From NCBI GenBank assembly GCA_963704595.1, contig OY969922.1:3038001-3102000 (forward strand): a stretch of 64,000 bases of DNA. The letters are read 5' to 3'. Source of the DNA: Acuticoccus sp963704595 (GTDB taxonomy: Bacteria; Pseudomonadota; Alphaproteobacteria; Rhizobiales; Amorphaceae). The notes beneath the pieces are model-generated. The model saw only the letters and a list, made by a program, of their open reading frames with translations, did no database searches and was not told where the DNA came from. The translations under genes and the position numbers were made by a program. Numbering within the stretch: position 1 is the stretch's first letter; each line of letters begins with the position of its first letter. This document shows positions 18,825 to 27,409 of this stretch, piece by piece.

Positions 18825-19550
18825 TCAGCCGGCGTTTTCGGGGGCGCGCTTCCAGCCGATCATGATGACGGTGCGCATCGCGTCTTCGGACGCGTCCTCG
18901 TCACGCGCGGCGATCGCCTCGCCGAGCGCGCGGTGGCGCGCCGCCACCCGCACCGTCTCCGACGGATCGGAGGCGGGCGAGGAATTCTGCAACACGTTCA
19001 TCAGCACCGCCTCGATCACGTTGCCGGTGCAGTGAAGGAGCGGATTCTTGGTAGCCTCGAACACCGCGCGGTGGAACTCGAGGTCGACCAGCGCGAAGCT
19101 TTCCGTGGTGTGCGGTTCCAGCATCTCGTCGGCACGGGCCAGGATCGCCTCCGCATCGCTGTCGTCGCGGTTGCGGGCGGCGAGACGGGCGGCCGACGGC
19201 TCGAAGGCGAGCCGCATCTCGTAGAGGTGGCGGATGAAGTCGTCGTCGACGCCGAGCTCGAAGTGCCACTTCAAGACGTCGGCATCGAGGTAGTTCCACA
19301 GACGCTTGTCGGTGACCCGCGTTCCGATTCGGGTGCGCGGCACGACCATCCCCTTGGCCGCGAGCGTCTTCATCGCCTCGCGCAGGACCGAGCGGGAGAC
19401 GCCGAACTGCTCGCCGAGGTCGTGGTCCCCCGGCAGGACTTCGCCGACCGCGTAGGTGCCGGCGACGATCGCAAAGCCGAGACCGTTGACCACGTTGGAG
19501 TGGCTGGTCTTCGGCCCCCCTCCGGACAGGACGGATTTGAGCAATGTCAT
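18825..19550 (-). CDS. GntR-family transcriptional regulator, FadR/FCD subfamily
   Basis: DNA-binding regulator with an N-terminal winged helix (LPGDHDLGEQFGVSRSVLREAM) and a C-terminal all-helical FCD ligand domain (about 100-230). FCD metal-site residues fit D and H positions in VDLEFHRAVFEATKN and AARHRALGEAI. The start at 19550 follows GGGAACC and gives 241 residues; a longer frame to 19661 adds residues unlike the family. Such proteins commonly sense sugar acids or carboxylates. The target is not evident. Confidence 0.87.
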   Translation of the reverse strand: MTLLKSVLSGGGPKTSHSNVVNGLGFAIVAGTYAVGEVLPGDHDLGEQFGVSRSVLREAMKTLAAKGMVVPRTRIGTRVTDKRLWNYLDADVLKWHFELGVDDDFIRHLYEMRLAFEPSAARLAARNRDDSDAEAILARADEMLEPHTTESFALVDLEFHRAVFEATKNPLLHCTGNVIEAVLMNVLQNSSPASDPSETVRVAARHRALGEAIAARDEDASEDAMRTVIMIGWKRAPENAG

Positions 19551-19692
19551 CGTCAGGTTCCCTGCGCCGCCCGCAGGCTCCCGGATGTTGTGAGCCAGAG
19601 CAGAATCTTTTGCAAAAGGATAAACGAAATTGAGGTTCTGCGGGCAATAACCCTCGGGCAACGGGCGTCCCCGGCGATGCGCCTCGAGGCGA

Positions 19693-21894
19693 TCAGGCGG
19701 CCCGGGCGGACTGGCCGGCGAGTTCCCAGTAGCGGGCGGCGCGCTCCGGGCGGGTCGATGCCTCGTACTGCACGGCGATCAGCTCGGGCTTCGTCCCGGC
19801 GATCTCGGGGAAATGCCGCTCCAGCGTCTCGGCGACCTTGCGGTGCTTCTGGCGCACCTCCTGCGGCACGATCGACCCGTACGCCGCATCGCGCATCAGG
19901 ACGTGGCGGAAGCTGTAGGCCGGATGGGCGGCGAACTCGTCCTCGGCGAAGATGTCGTGCGCGGTGAGGCTCTCCATCGCCTCGTCGAACTCAGCGTCCG
20001 GCATCTCGCTGAGAGCCTTGAGGAGCTCGCGCGGGCATTCCTCGCCCACCACCGCCGCCCACTGGGCGAGGGGCCGTGCCGACCCGCACTCGAGGAGGCG
20101 GCTGAGCAGCAACCCCTGCAGGCTGTCGGGCACCGCGTCGGGTTCCATCGCGGCGCCGCCCTCGCCTGCGGAGGCGCGGGAGCCGGAGAGGCGGGTGATT
20201 TCGCGCAGGTAGAGCGGGACGCCGTCGCTGCGGCCGATGATGGTGTCGATGAGGCGCGCGGGAAGGCCGGCCTCTTCCTCCAGGCTGCCGAGGAGTTTCA
20301 GGCTCTGGCTGCGGGTGAGGCGGGCAAGCTCGAATTCGAGCGCGGTGCGGCCGTGGTCGGCAAAATCCTCGATCGGGCCGCGGCTCGTCAGCACGATCAT
20401 CAGGGGCAGGCTGGAAAAGCGGCTGATCAGCGCCTGAAGGGTTTCCTTCGTCGCGCGGTCGCCCCACTGCATGTCGTCGATCCACAGGACGTGCGGGCGG
20501 TCCTCCAGCGCGGCGGTGATCATCAGGAGGATGGTTTCCATCGTCCGCTCGTAGCGGCGCTGCGGACTGAGGCGCAGGCCCGCAAGCTCGCTGTCCGCCG
20601 CGGTGACGGTGAGGAGCGAGGCGAGGATCGGCAGGTGATCCTCCGCCGGCCGGTTCTTCGCCTCCAGATACTGCTCGATCTTCGTCAGCGCCTCGAGCCG
20701 CGGGGTGCGCATGTCGATGCCGAGCAGCGAGCGCACGAGGACGAGAAGCGGATAGAACTGCGTGTCGTTGTGGTGCTGCGAGCAGCGGCCCACCAGAACC
20801 TCGTTTTCCTCGAGGCCGGCGCGGTGGAGGAAGCGCTTGACGAGCTCGCTCTTGCCGATCCCCGCCTGGCCGAGGATCGTCGCGATCTGACCCTGCCCCG
20901 CCTTGGTCTTGCGCCATGCCGCCTCGAGCTGGAGGAGCTCGTGGTCGCGGCCGACGAACACGGCGTCTTCCGCGCCGACGGCATCAAGGAGCGGGGTCGC
21001 GCTGTCGAGACGCAGGAGCGTCGCCTCCTCGCCGGTGGCGAGCTGGCGGGTCACGCGCGAGAAGGTCGCGCCGTCGCGCACGAGGTCGGCGGTGCGCTGG
21101 TCGAGGAAGATCTCCGATTCGGGGCCGAGGGGTCCTGCTAGGCGGAGCGGCGAAACGCCGAGGAGCGCCGTCACGTCGTCCGAATCGGACACCGGGCCGA
21201 GGATCGCGCGGCCGGAGGTGACGCCGGCGCGCATCACGATCTCGAGCTCTTCGGCGCGGGCGAGGCAGGCGTTGGCCGCGGCCGTCGCCACCAGCGCGGG
21301 CTGCTCCAGCGCTGCCGGGTAGCCCGCCTGGATGATGAAGTTGGAGCCGAGTGACCCCACCATCACGCAGGCATGATGGAGGACGATGGCGCGGCACTGC
21401 TGCAGGAAGTCGAACAGGTCGCCAGAGCGGTCGATGAGGGTGCCGCCCCGCGGGGCGAAGCTGATGTCGACGATCGCCACGAAGCGCCGTTCAGGCCCGC
21501 CGGCGACTTCCGCGGGCCCCGCGACGGGGGTGCCCGGCTCGGCGGCGGCCACGGCATGCCGGACCGGCGCTTCGTCAGTGACGACATCGCCGACGAAGCG
21601 GTAGCCGATGCCGTGGAGGGTCTGGATCGGAACGTCGGCCTCGCGCGGTTGCCCGAGCGCCAGACGGATGCGGCTGAGGCAGCGGCTCAGCGTGCCGTCG
21701 CTCACCACCGCATTCGGCCAGCAGTGCGCGAGGAGCTCCTCGCGCGCCACGACCCTGTCGCGGTTCTGGATGAGGAAGTGGAGGACGTCGAACACCTTCG
21801 GCTCGACGGGCACGAAAGCGTCCCCGTCCACCAGCCGGCGCTGGCCAACATTGAGCGTGAATGATCCGAAGTGGTAAGCCATCGGCGCCATCAA
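19693..21894 (-). CDS. Winged-helix/AAA transcriptional regulator with degenerate cyclase domain
   Basis: An OmpR/CadC-type winged-helix DNA-binding domain (residues 5-105, EPKVFDVLHFLIQNRDRVV) is followed by a domain resembling nucleotide cyclase homology domains (about 135-305). An AAA ATPase module (about 320-640) has Walker A GQAGIGKSE and Walker B-like VLWIDDMQWGD. In the cyclase-like part one of the usual metal aspartates is replaced (GSNFII where GDG is expected), so it probably senses rather than catalyses. Proteins of this architecture usually carry long C-terminal TPR repeats; this one stops near the first TPR, at 733 residues. Confidence 0.8.
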   Translation of the reverse strand: MMAPMAYHFGSFTLNVGQRRLVDGDAFVPVEPKVFDVLHFLIQNRDRVVAREELLAHCWPNAVVSDGTLSRCLSRIRLALGQPREADVPIQTLHGIGYRFVGDVVTDEAPVRHAVAAAEPGTPVAGPAEVAGGPERRFVAIVDISFAPRGGTLIDRSGDLFDFLQQCRAIVLHHACVMVGSLGSNFIIQAGYPAALEQPALVATAAANACLARAEELEIVMRAGVTSGRAILGPVSDSDDVTALLGVSPLRLAGPLGPESEIFLDQRTADLVRDGATFSRVTRQLATGEEATLLRLDSATPLLDAVGAEDAVFVGRDHELLQLEAAWRKTKAGQGQIATILGQAGIGKSELVKRFLHRAGLEENEVLVGRCSQHHNDTQFYPLLVLVRSLLGIDMRTPRLEALTKIEQYLEAKNRPAEDHLPILASLLTVTAADSELAGLRLSPQRRYERTMETILLMITAALEDRPHVLWIDDMQWGDRATKETLQALISRFSSLPLMIVLTSRGPIEDFADHGRTALEFELARLTRSQSLKLLGSLEEEAGLPARLIDTIIGRSDGVPLYLREITRLSGSRASAGEGGAAMEPDAVPDSLQGLLLSRLLECGSARPLAQWAAVVGEECPRELLKALSEMPDAEFDEAMESLTAHDIFAEDEFAAHPAYSFRHVLMRDAAYGSIVPQEVRQKHRKVAETLERHFPEIAGTKPELIAVQYEASTRPERAARYWELAGQSARAA

Positions 21895-21958
21895 GACCCC
21901 AACCGTTCAGCCGGTTCAATGGGGAAACAGGATTTAATCTCTGTTTCCCGCGGCGGCC

Positions 21959-22312
21959 TCATCCGGCATCGACCGCGACGGAATTCACGGCCTCATCGAC
22001 GGTGCCGAATCGCTCGAACAGCTTGTCGAACCCGGTCAGCACCAGGATGTCGTCGACGTCGGGCCGCATCGCGGCGAGGGCGAACTCGCGCGACTGGGCG
22101 CGCATTCGCTTGTTGAGCTTGAGGAGGACGCGCAGGCCTGCGCTGCTGATGTAGTGGACGCCGCCAAGGTCGAGCACCGCGGGGGCGCTGCTGGCCCCCA
22201 CCACGGCGTCCGCCGCTGCCTCGAACTCGGGCGCGGTTGCGCTGTCGACACGGCCTTCGACCTTGATCACGGCGACACCGCGCAGGGTCTGGCTAGTCAC
22301 TTCCATCGCCAT
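21959..22312 (-). CDS. STAS-domain anti-sigma factor antagonist
   Basis: Small cytoplasmic STAS protein of 117 residues. Such proteins bind anti-sigma kinases and are controlled by phosphorylation of a serine. The motif YISSAGLRVLL near residue 56 holds the candidate phospho-serine. No matching anti-sigma kinase or phosphatase is encoded next to it. It lies upstream of, and is co-directional with, the winged-helix/AAA gene, 64 bases apart. Confidence 0.88.
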   Translation of the reverse strand: MAMEVTSQTLRGVAVIKVEGRVDSATAPEFEAAADAVVGASSAPAVLDLGGVHYISSAGLRVLLKLNKRMRAQSREFALAAMRPDVDDILVLTGFDKLFERFGTVDEAVNSVAVDAG

Positions 22313-22408
22313 CGGGACTGTCGCTCCGTGGGGTGGCCGGCAGGATCGCAGGCACTCTGCTTCTAGCTTCGCAGCCGCGCGCAGCCAACCCTTGCCGGAT
22401 ACGGCACG

Positions 22409-23257
22409 TCAGCGCGCTTCGGCAAAGATCGCAGCGGCGCCAACGCCCTGGCTGTTCGGCACGACCACCGATCCGCCCGCCTCGGCAAACGCGACGTCGT
22501 GCGCCTCGAGCTGCTCGCGCACCGCATCGATCGAGCGCACGCGGAAGCCGAGGGCATGGTAGCCCGGTCGCACCCGGTCGACGGGGATCGACGGAAAGCA
22601 CGCCTGCCACGCCGTTGGTGCGAGCATCCTGATCCGCGCCGTTCCGGTTTCCACGGTAAGGGAGTCGGCGTCAGCGCTGACGTCGTCGCCGTAGAGCTGG
22701 CGCCAGGGTGCGGCGAGCGCAGCCGGGTCAGGCGCGACGCCCCAGACGTCGGTCAGCGCTTCGGCCGTGTTGGGGTGGCCGAGATAATCCCGCCGCCACA
22801 CCACGCCGGGGCTGTGGTGCTCGCACACGAAAGAGTAGAGCGCCGGAAGGGCGTCGAGCCGCATCGGTGCGATGGTGAAGCTCGCCTCCCGATGACCGCC
22901 GGGGAGCTCGACCATCCGCGAGAAGCGGATGATCTCCCCGTCCGCCATGCCGGCCCGATCGAGCAGCGGACGCGCCTCTTCGGCGGCCCCCTTCAGCGCG
23001 ATGCCGAAGAGATGCCGGCCGCGGGAGGCAAGAAGCCGCCGCCTGTCCGCGTTGGCGGGGTTCGGCGCCCGCACCACCATGATCTCGAAGTAGGTCTCCT
23101 GGTCCGGCAGCACGACGGTGACGTTCTCGGTGCCGAGGGCGTCGCCGTGGTAGCCGGGCGGTGTCGGGCGGAAGCCGAGCCGGTGGAGACCGTCCACCGC
23201 CTTGCCGAGGTCGTCGTGGATGACGATGGCGTGGTCAAACGGCAGGGGCAGTTCCAT
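22409..23257 (-). CDS. VOC/glyoxalase-like domain protein
   Basis: Protein of 282 residues with two vicinal-oxygen-chelate type modules, one beginning LPFDHAIVIHDDLGKAVDGL and one in the C-terminal half (YHALGFRVRSIDAVREQL). Candidate metal ligands are His in FDHAIV and Glu in TYFEIMVV. The family includes lyases, dioxygenases and resistance proteins, so a function is not assigned. It lies 47 bases downstream of the ABC ATPase gene on the same strand and may share its transcript. Confidence 0.78.
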   Translation of the reverse strand: MELPLPFDHAIVIHDDLGKAVDGLHRLGFRPTPPGYHGDALGTENVTVVLPDQETYFEIMVVRAPNPANADRRRLLASRGRHLFGIALKGAAEEARPLLDRAGMADGEIIRFSRMVELPGGHREASFTIAPMRLDALPALYSFVCEHHSPGVVWRRDYLGHPNTAEALTDVWGVAPDPAALAAPWRQLYGDDVSADADSLTVETGTARIRMLAPTAWQACFPSIPVDRVRPGYHALGFRVRSIDAVREQLEAHDVAFAEAGGSVVVPNSQGVGAAAIFAEAR

Positions 23258-23304
23258 GGCAGGCCTCGCGCTTCGGCGTTATTTTAGACCTTCATATCAT
23301 GATT

Positions 23305-24420
23305 TTACCCAGTCGACCCGTCCGGCAGCACCCACCCACCGGCGAACCCGAACGATACCGTCCCCTCGCCGGGCGGCTGCCGCAACTCGGCGGCGACTGA
23401 AAGCGCCCCCGTCTCGATGGTCATTTCGAAGATCCCGCCGCGGTAGGCCGTCCGCTGGACCGTCCCCCAGAGCGGGCCCTCCCCGACCGCGACGTCGTGC
23501 GGGCGGACGACGATCCGGGCAGGCCCCGGCCGCGTTCCGGAGGCGCAGGCGACGCGCCACGACATGCCATCAACCTCGGCGGTCGCGGCGGTGCCGTCCA
23601 CGTCCGTCAATGTCGCGTCGAGGATTGTGGAGCGGCCGATGAAGCGCGCGACCGGCTCGCTCGACGGCCGCTCGTAGAGTGCCTGCGGCGCCGCCACCTG
23701 CAGGATCTTTCCGCTCTGCATCACCGCGACGCGGGTGGCGAGCGCCATCGCCTCGCGCTGGTCGTGGGTGATGTAGAGCGTCGTCGCGCCCGAGACGGCG
23801 TGGACGCGGGCAAGCTCGTCCTCCATCGCGGCGCGCAGGTGAACGTCGAGGTTGGCGAGCGGCTCATCCATCAGCACGGTGGACGCACGCGAGGCGAGGC
23901 AGCGGGCGAGCGCAACCCGCTGCTGCTGCCCGCCGGACAGTGCGGCGGGCTTGCGGTCGGCGAACGGCTCCAGCGCGACCGCCTTCAGCGCCCCGTCGAC
24001 GATCGCCGCGCCCTCCTCGCGGCCGAATCCCCCGCTTTCCACAGGAAAGGCGACGTTCTTGCGCACGCTCATGTGCGGCCACAGCGCGTAGGACTGGAAC
24101 ACCACGGCGACGCTCCGGCCCTCCGGCGGCACGTCCCGCCCCTCTCCCGCGACTGTCTTGCCGGCAAGGCTGATGGTGCCGGAATCCGCCGTCTCCAGCC
24201 CCGCAATCAGCCGCAGGAGCGTGCTCTTTCCGCAGCCGGACGGCCCCAGCACGACGAAGAACTCGCCGTCCTCGATGTCGAGGGTGACGCCGTCCACCGC
24301 CGCGGTGGCGCCGAACCGCTTGGTGAGGCCGCGCAGGCTGATGCCGGCCGGGGCATTGCCGCAGAAATTTGCGTTTATTCCGTCATTCGGGTGCCTGACC
24401 CGGGTTGTCTCGATCACCAT
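23305..24420 (-). CDS. ABC transporter ATP-binding protein with TOBE domain
   Basis: ATPase subunit of the MalK/FbpC/PotA type. Walker A GPSGCGKST, Q-loop FQSYALWPHMSV, signature LSGGQQQRVALAR, Walker B STVLMDEPLANLD and switch His in YITHDQREAM. The C-terminal part (about 280-371) is a TOBE-type regulatory domain. Length 371 residues. No permease or binding protein is encoded nearby, so it is an orphan ATPase and the substrate is unknown. The ATG lies inside the tRNA-Glu promoter spacer on the other strand; the start is not certain. Confidence 0.85.
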   Translation of the reverse strand: MVIETTRVRHPNDGINANFCGNAPAGISLRGLTKRFGATAAVDGVTLDIEDGEFFVVLGPSGCGKSTLLRLIAGLETADSGTISLAGKTVAGEGRDVPPEGRSVAVVFQSYALWPHMSVRKNVAFPVESGGFGREEGAAIVDGALKAVALEPFADRKPAALSGGQQQRVALARCLASRASTVLMDEPLANLDVHLRAAMEDELARVHAVSGATTLYITHDQREAMALATRVAVMQSGKILQVAAPQALYERPSSEPVARFIGRSTILDATLTDVDGTAATAEVDGMSWRVACASGTRPGPARIVVRPHDVAVGEGPLWGTVQRTAYRGGIFEMTIETGALSVAAELRQPPGEGTVSFGFAGGWVLPDGSTG

Positions 24421-24433
24421 GCCTGCCTATAAC
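24405..24433 (+). promoter_or_regulatory. Sigma-70 promoter of tRNA-Glu(TTC)
   Basis: TTGTCT (-35, 24405-24410) and TATAAC (-10, 24428-24433) are separated by 17 bases. The -10 box ends 19 bases before the mature tRNA, and a GC-rich discriminator follows, typical of stable RNA promoters under stringent control. It overlaps the start of the divergent ABC ATPase gene. Confidence 0.72.
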
Positions 24434-24452
24434 CCGCCTTGCCGCGCGTGAT

Positions 24453-24527
24453 GCGCCCTTCGTCTATCGGTTAGGACGCCAGATTTTCATTCTGGAAAGA
24501 GGGGTTCGATTCCCCTAGGGCGTGCCA
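24453..24527 (+). tRNA. tRNA-Glu (anticodon TTC)
   Basis: 75 bases including the encoded CCA. The acceptor arm GCGCCCT pairs with AGGGCGT (with a G1-U72 wobble), the anticodon stem CCAGA/TCTGG closes a loop TTTTCAT giving anticodon TTC, and the T arm is AGGGG-TTCGATT-CCCCT. The discriminator base is G. It shares acceptor and T arms with the second tRNA-Glu at 58.8 kb. Confidence 0.95.
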
Positions 24528-24742
24528 CCCGTGGCCCTCCATTACAGCCCGACATTCACCCCGGCCACCCGCCGCAAGGCTTCTGCCGTCGCCCCGGCGC
24601 CTTAGCACGCGGTTTGTGTCATACAGGTGATGCGCCGACGGCCGAGCGGGCGGGCGACTGCCGCCACTGTCACCGTTCCTTCATACTGGCGTGTAATGGC
24701 TGGCGCTTTCGCTCCCCCCGCCGGCCGAGGTTCCCCGCCGCC

Positions 24743-26047
24743 ATGCTCGCTTTCGCGATCTTCATCGTCACGCTCGTCCTCGTCATCTGGCAGCCGAAGG
24801 GGCTCGGGATCGGCTGGTCGGCGCTCGGCGGCGCGGCGGTCGCGATGGCGGCCGGGGTGGTCGGCTGGGCCGACGTCGCGGTGGTGTGGGACATAGTGTG
24901 GGACGCTACCTTCACCTTCGTCGCGCTCATCATCATTTCGCTGATCCTCGACGAGGCGGGCTTCTTCGCCTGGGCAGCACTCCATGTCGCGCGCTGGGGC
25001 GGCGGCCGCGGGCATCGCCTGTTCCCGCTCATCATCCTTCTGGGCGCCGCCATCGCGGCGGTCTTCGCCAACGACGGCGCGGCGCTTCTCCTCACCCCGA
25101 TCGTGCTCGCGATCATGCTGCGGCTTGCGGTGCCGCCGGCAGGCGCGCTCGCCTTCGTGGTCGCCTGCGGCTTCGTCGCGGACACGACGAGCCTGCCGCT
25201 CATCGTCTCCAACCTCGTCAACATCGTCACCGCGAACTACTTCGACGTCTCCTTCGGCCGCTACGCCGCCGTGATGGTGCCGGTGAACTTCGTCTCACTG
25301 GCCGCGACGCTCCTCGTCCTGTGGCTCTATTTCCGCAAGGACATTCCGGCGCGCTACGAGACGGCCTCGCTCGAGGCGCCGGCCGGGGCGATCCGCGACC
25401 GGCAGGTGTTCCGCGCCGCCTTCCCGCTCCTCGCGATCCTCCTCGTCGCCTACTTCGTCACCGCGCCGCTCGGCCTCCCCATCGCCGTCGTCACCGGCGC
25501 GGCAGCGCTCGTCCTGATGGCGATCGCGGGCCGGTGGGCGTCGGCCGGCAAGGGCGCCGTCGTCCCGATGGTCAAGGTGCTTCGCGAGGCGCCGTGGCAG
25601 ATCGTGCTCTTCTCAATCGGCATGTATCTCGTCGTCTACGGCCTCGGGAACGCAGGGCTGACGGACATCGCGGCGGGCGTCCTCGAATGGCTGAGCCTCC
25701 AGGGCACGCTCGTCGCCACCGTCGGCACCGGCTTCGTCGTCGCCGCGCTCGCCTCGGTGATGAACAACCTGCCGGCGACGCTGGTCGGCGCGCTGGCGGT
25801 CGACCAGGCGGACGTGCCCGCCCTCACGCGCGAGCTGATGGTCTACGCCAACGTCGTCGGCAACGACCTCGGGCCGAAGTTCACCCCCATCGGCTCGCTC
25901 GCCACGCTCCTCTGGCTCCACGTTCTCGCGGGCAAGGGGCAGCGGATCACGTGGGGGCAGTACATCAAGGTCGGCTGCGTGCTGACGCCGCCGGTGCTGC
26001 TCGCCACCCTCGTCGCACTCTGGCTCTGGCTGCCGCTTTCCGGCTGA
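24743..26047 (+). CDS. ArsB/NhaD-type membrane transporter (ion transporter superfamily)
   Basis: Integral membrane protein of about 434 residues with roughly eleven or twelve hydrophobic segments. It has the family motif VFANDGAALLLTPIVLAIML and the second-half counterpart MNNLPATLVGAL plus YANVVGNDLGPKFTPIGSLATLLW, all typical of ArsB. ATG at 24743 precedes a hydrophobic first helix. ArsB exports arsenite and antimonite by proton exchange, but no arsR, arsC or arsH is present here, so arsenic as substrate is inference. Confidence 0.85.
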   Translation: MLAFAIFIVTLVLVIWQPKGLGIGWSALGGAAVAMAAGVVGWADVAVVWDIVWDATFTFVALIIISLILDEAGFFAWAALHVARWGGGRGHRLFPLIILLGAAIAAVFANDGAALLLTPIVLAIMLRLAVPPAGALAFVVACGFVADTTSLPLIVSNLVNIVTANYFDVSFGRYAAVMVPVNFVSLAATLLVLWLYFRKDIPARYETASLEAPAGAIRDRQVFRAAFPLLAILLVAYFVTAPLGLPIAVVTGAAALVLMAIAGRWASAGKGAVVPMVKVLREAPWQIVLFSIGMYLVVYGLGNAGLTDIAAGVLEWLSLQGTLVATVGTGFVVAALASVMNNLPATLVGALAVDQADVPALTRELMVYANVVGNDLGPKFTPIGSLATLLWLHVLAGKGQRITWGQYIKVGCVLTPPVLLATLVALWLWLPLSG

Positions 26048-26078
26048 CCCCACGAGGGATTGTTTCCTCGCGCATTCA

Positions 26079-26103
26079 GGAACGATCCCCGCTCCCATCT
26101 GTT
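26079..26103 (+). promoter_or_regulatory. Candidate EcfG (general stress) promoter
   Basis: GGAAC (26079-26083) and TGTT (26100-26103) with a 16-base spacer resemble the alphaproteobacterial EcfG consensus GGAAC-N16/17-CGTT, with one mismatch in the -10 part. It lies about 170 bases before the membrane protein gene that follows. Confidence 0.45.
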
Positions 26104-26271
26104 GGTGGTGAAGAACGCCAGGTGAAAGGCGAGTCGGTCAGATCCCGAGACGTCTCCTCCTGCAATTCGACGCACCGACGCTTTCCGGAGTGTCACGGTC
26201 GGCGTCTCGCCGGCCGGCGGTGCGTTTTACGCTTCACGACGCTTGGACAAGAATATGCACAAGGAACTCAA

Positions 26272-27321
26272 ATGAGCGAAACTTACACCACGGTACCGGC
26301 CGGGACCGTCGCGACCGGGGGGATCGCAAGGCGCGTCTCCTGGGGCGCAATCTTCGCAGGTTGCGTTGCGTCCGCCGCGCTCATGGTCCTCTTCACGACC
26401 TTCGGCATCGGCATCGGCGCCGCCAGCTTCGACCCCCTCTATGACAATGATCCCGCCTCCGGCATGGGCATCGTGTCCGCGATCTACGTCGTCGTGACGC
26501 AGCTCATCGCACTCGGCGCCGGCGGCTTCATCGCCTCCCGCCTTGCAGGCGTGCCGCGCACGACCTCGTCGGTCCTTCATGGCGTGTCCGTCTGGGCCGT
26601 CACCACCGTGGTGTTCGCCTATGCGTCCGTCGCGGGCGGTGGTGCCATGTTCGGTGCCGTCTCCTCGGCCATCGGCAAGACTGCCGGCGCCATCGGCTCC
26701 GTCAGCGAAGCCGTCCTGCCGGACGACATCTCGCTGCCGAACCCGCGCGACCTCGCCGACCGTCTGACCATCGACGCTCTGCCGCAGGAAGTGCAGACGA
26801 CGCTGCAGGAGCGTGGGATCACCGAGGCGAACATCCGCCGCGAAGCGACCGCCGCCTTCCGCAACGTGTTCAGCGAAGAAGAGCAGCAGGCCGCGATCGC
26901 CAACGCCCGCGAGACGCTCGGCGACATCATGCAGTCCCCCGGTGATGCCGGCGCCGACATCGAGGCGTTCTTCGACAAGCTCGTCGAAGGTCCGGATGCG
27001 ATCCTCTCCGAGGAAGACGCCCAGCAGGCGATGACCCAGCTCGAGACGCGCCTCGGTGTCACGCCGCAGGAAGCGGAAGGCATCGTCCAGTCCGTCCGCG
27101 ACGGCGTGCAGACCGCCATCGACGAGACGCAGGCCGCCGTCCAGGAAGCCAAGCAGGCCGCACTTGAAGCCGCGCAGAAGGCGAGCGAGGCCATTTCGGC
27201 CGCGGCGCTGATGCTGTCGCTTCTCTCGGTGATGGGTCTGCTGGCAGCAGGGATCGGCGCCTACTTCGGCCGCGCCAACACCCTGGTCGGCGACCGTGTG
27301 AGCGACCACGTCCGGGTCTGA
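26272..27321 (+). CDS. Membrane protein of unknown function with a helical loop domain
   Basis: 349 residues starting after AAGGA. N-terminal membrane helices (RRVSWGAIFAGCVASAALMV and IVSAIYVVVTQLIALGAGGF, plus one near 115) are followed by a soluble, Glu/Ala/Gln-rich helical segment (about 150-320) and a last membrane helix near 320-340. The WGAIFAG start and layout resemble rhizobial proteins often labelled PhnA-like, though nothing here links it to phosphonates. It is a single-gene unit with a candidate stress promoter and a strong terminator. Function unknown. Confidence 0.8.
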   Translation: MSETYTTVPAGTVATGGIARRVSWGAIFAGCVASAALMVLFTTFGIGIGAASFDPLYDNDPASGMGIVSAIYVVVTQLIALGAGGFIASRLAGVPRTTSSVLHGVSVWAVTTVVFAYASVAGGGAMFGAVSSAIGKTAGAIGSVSEAVLPDDISLPNPRDLADRLTIDALPQEVQTTLQERGITEANIRREATAAFRNVFSEEEQQAAIANARETLGDIMQSPGDAGADIEAFFDKLVEGPDAILSEEDAQQAMTQLETRLGVTPQEAEGIVQSVRDGVQTAIDETQAAVQEAKQAALEAAQKASEAISAAALMLSLLSVMGLLAAGIGAYFGRANTLVGDRVSDHVRV

Positions 27322-27338
27322 TCGACCTCAGTGACCTC

Positions 27339-27360
27339 CATGCCCGGTTCGCCGGGCATG
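27339..27360 (+). other. Stable TTCG-tetraloop hairpin
   Basis: CATGCCCGG and CCGGGCATG form a perfect 9-base stem around a TTCG loop, directly upstream of the terminator. It could protect the transcript end from 3' exonucleases. Confidence 0.7.
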
Positions 27361-27366
27361 ACCGGA

Positions 27367-27399
27367 GCCCTGCCGCGGACCCCCGCGGCAGGGCTTTTT
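27367..27399 (+). terminator. Intrinsic terminator after the membrane protein gene
   Basis: GCCCTGCCGCGG pairs perfectly with CCGCGGCAGGGC (12 bases) around a 4-base loop, followed by five T residues. It is the clearest intrinsic terminator in the window and separates this unit from the convergent GntR gene. Confidence 0.93.
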
Positions 27400-27409
27400 C
27401 GTTTCTGCG

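Noticed and set aside
24453..24527. tRNA-Glu as an integration site for a genomic island
   Set aside because: No integrase, no direct repeat of the tRNA end and no change in base composition follow. The second tRNA-Glu at 58.8 kb shares arms because of function, and the two genes do not flank an obvious mobile element.
24743..26047. Arsenic resistance locus
   Set aside because: The transporter looks like ArsB, but arsR, arsC, arsH and acr genes are absent, so I only describe the transporter family.
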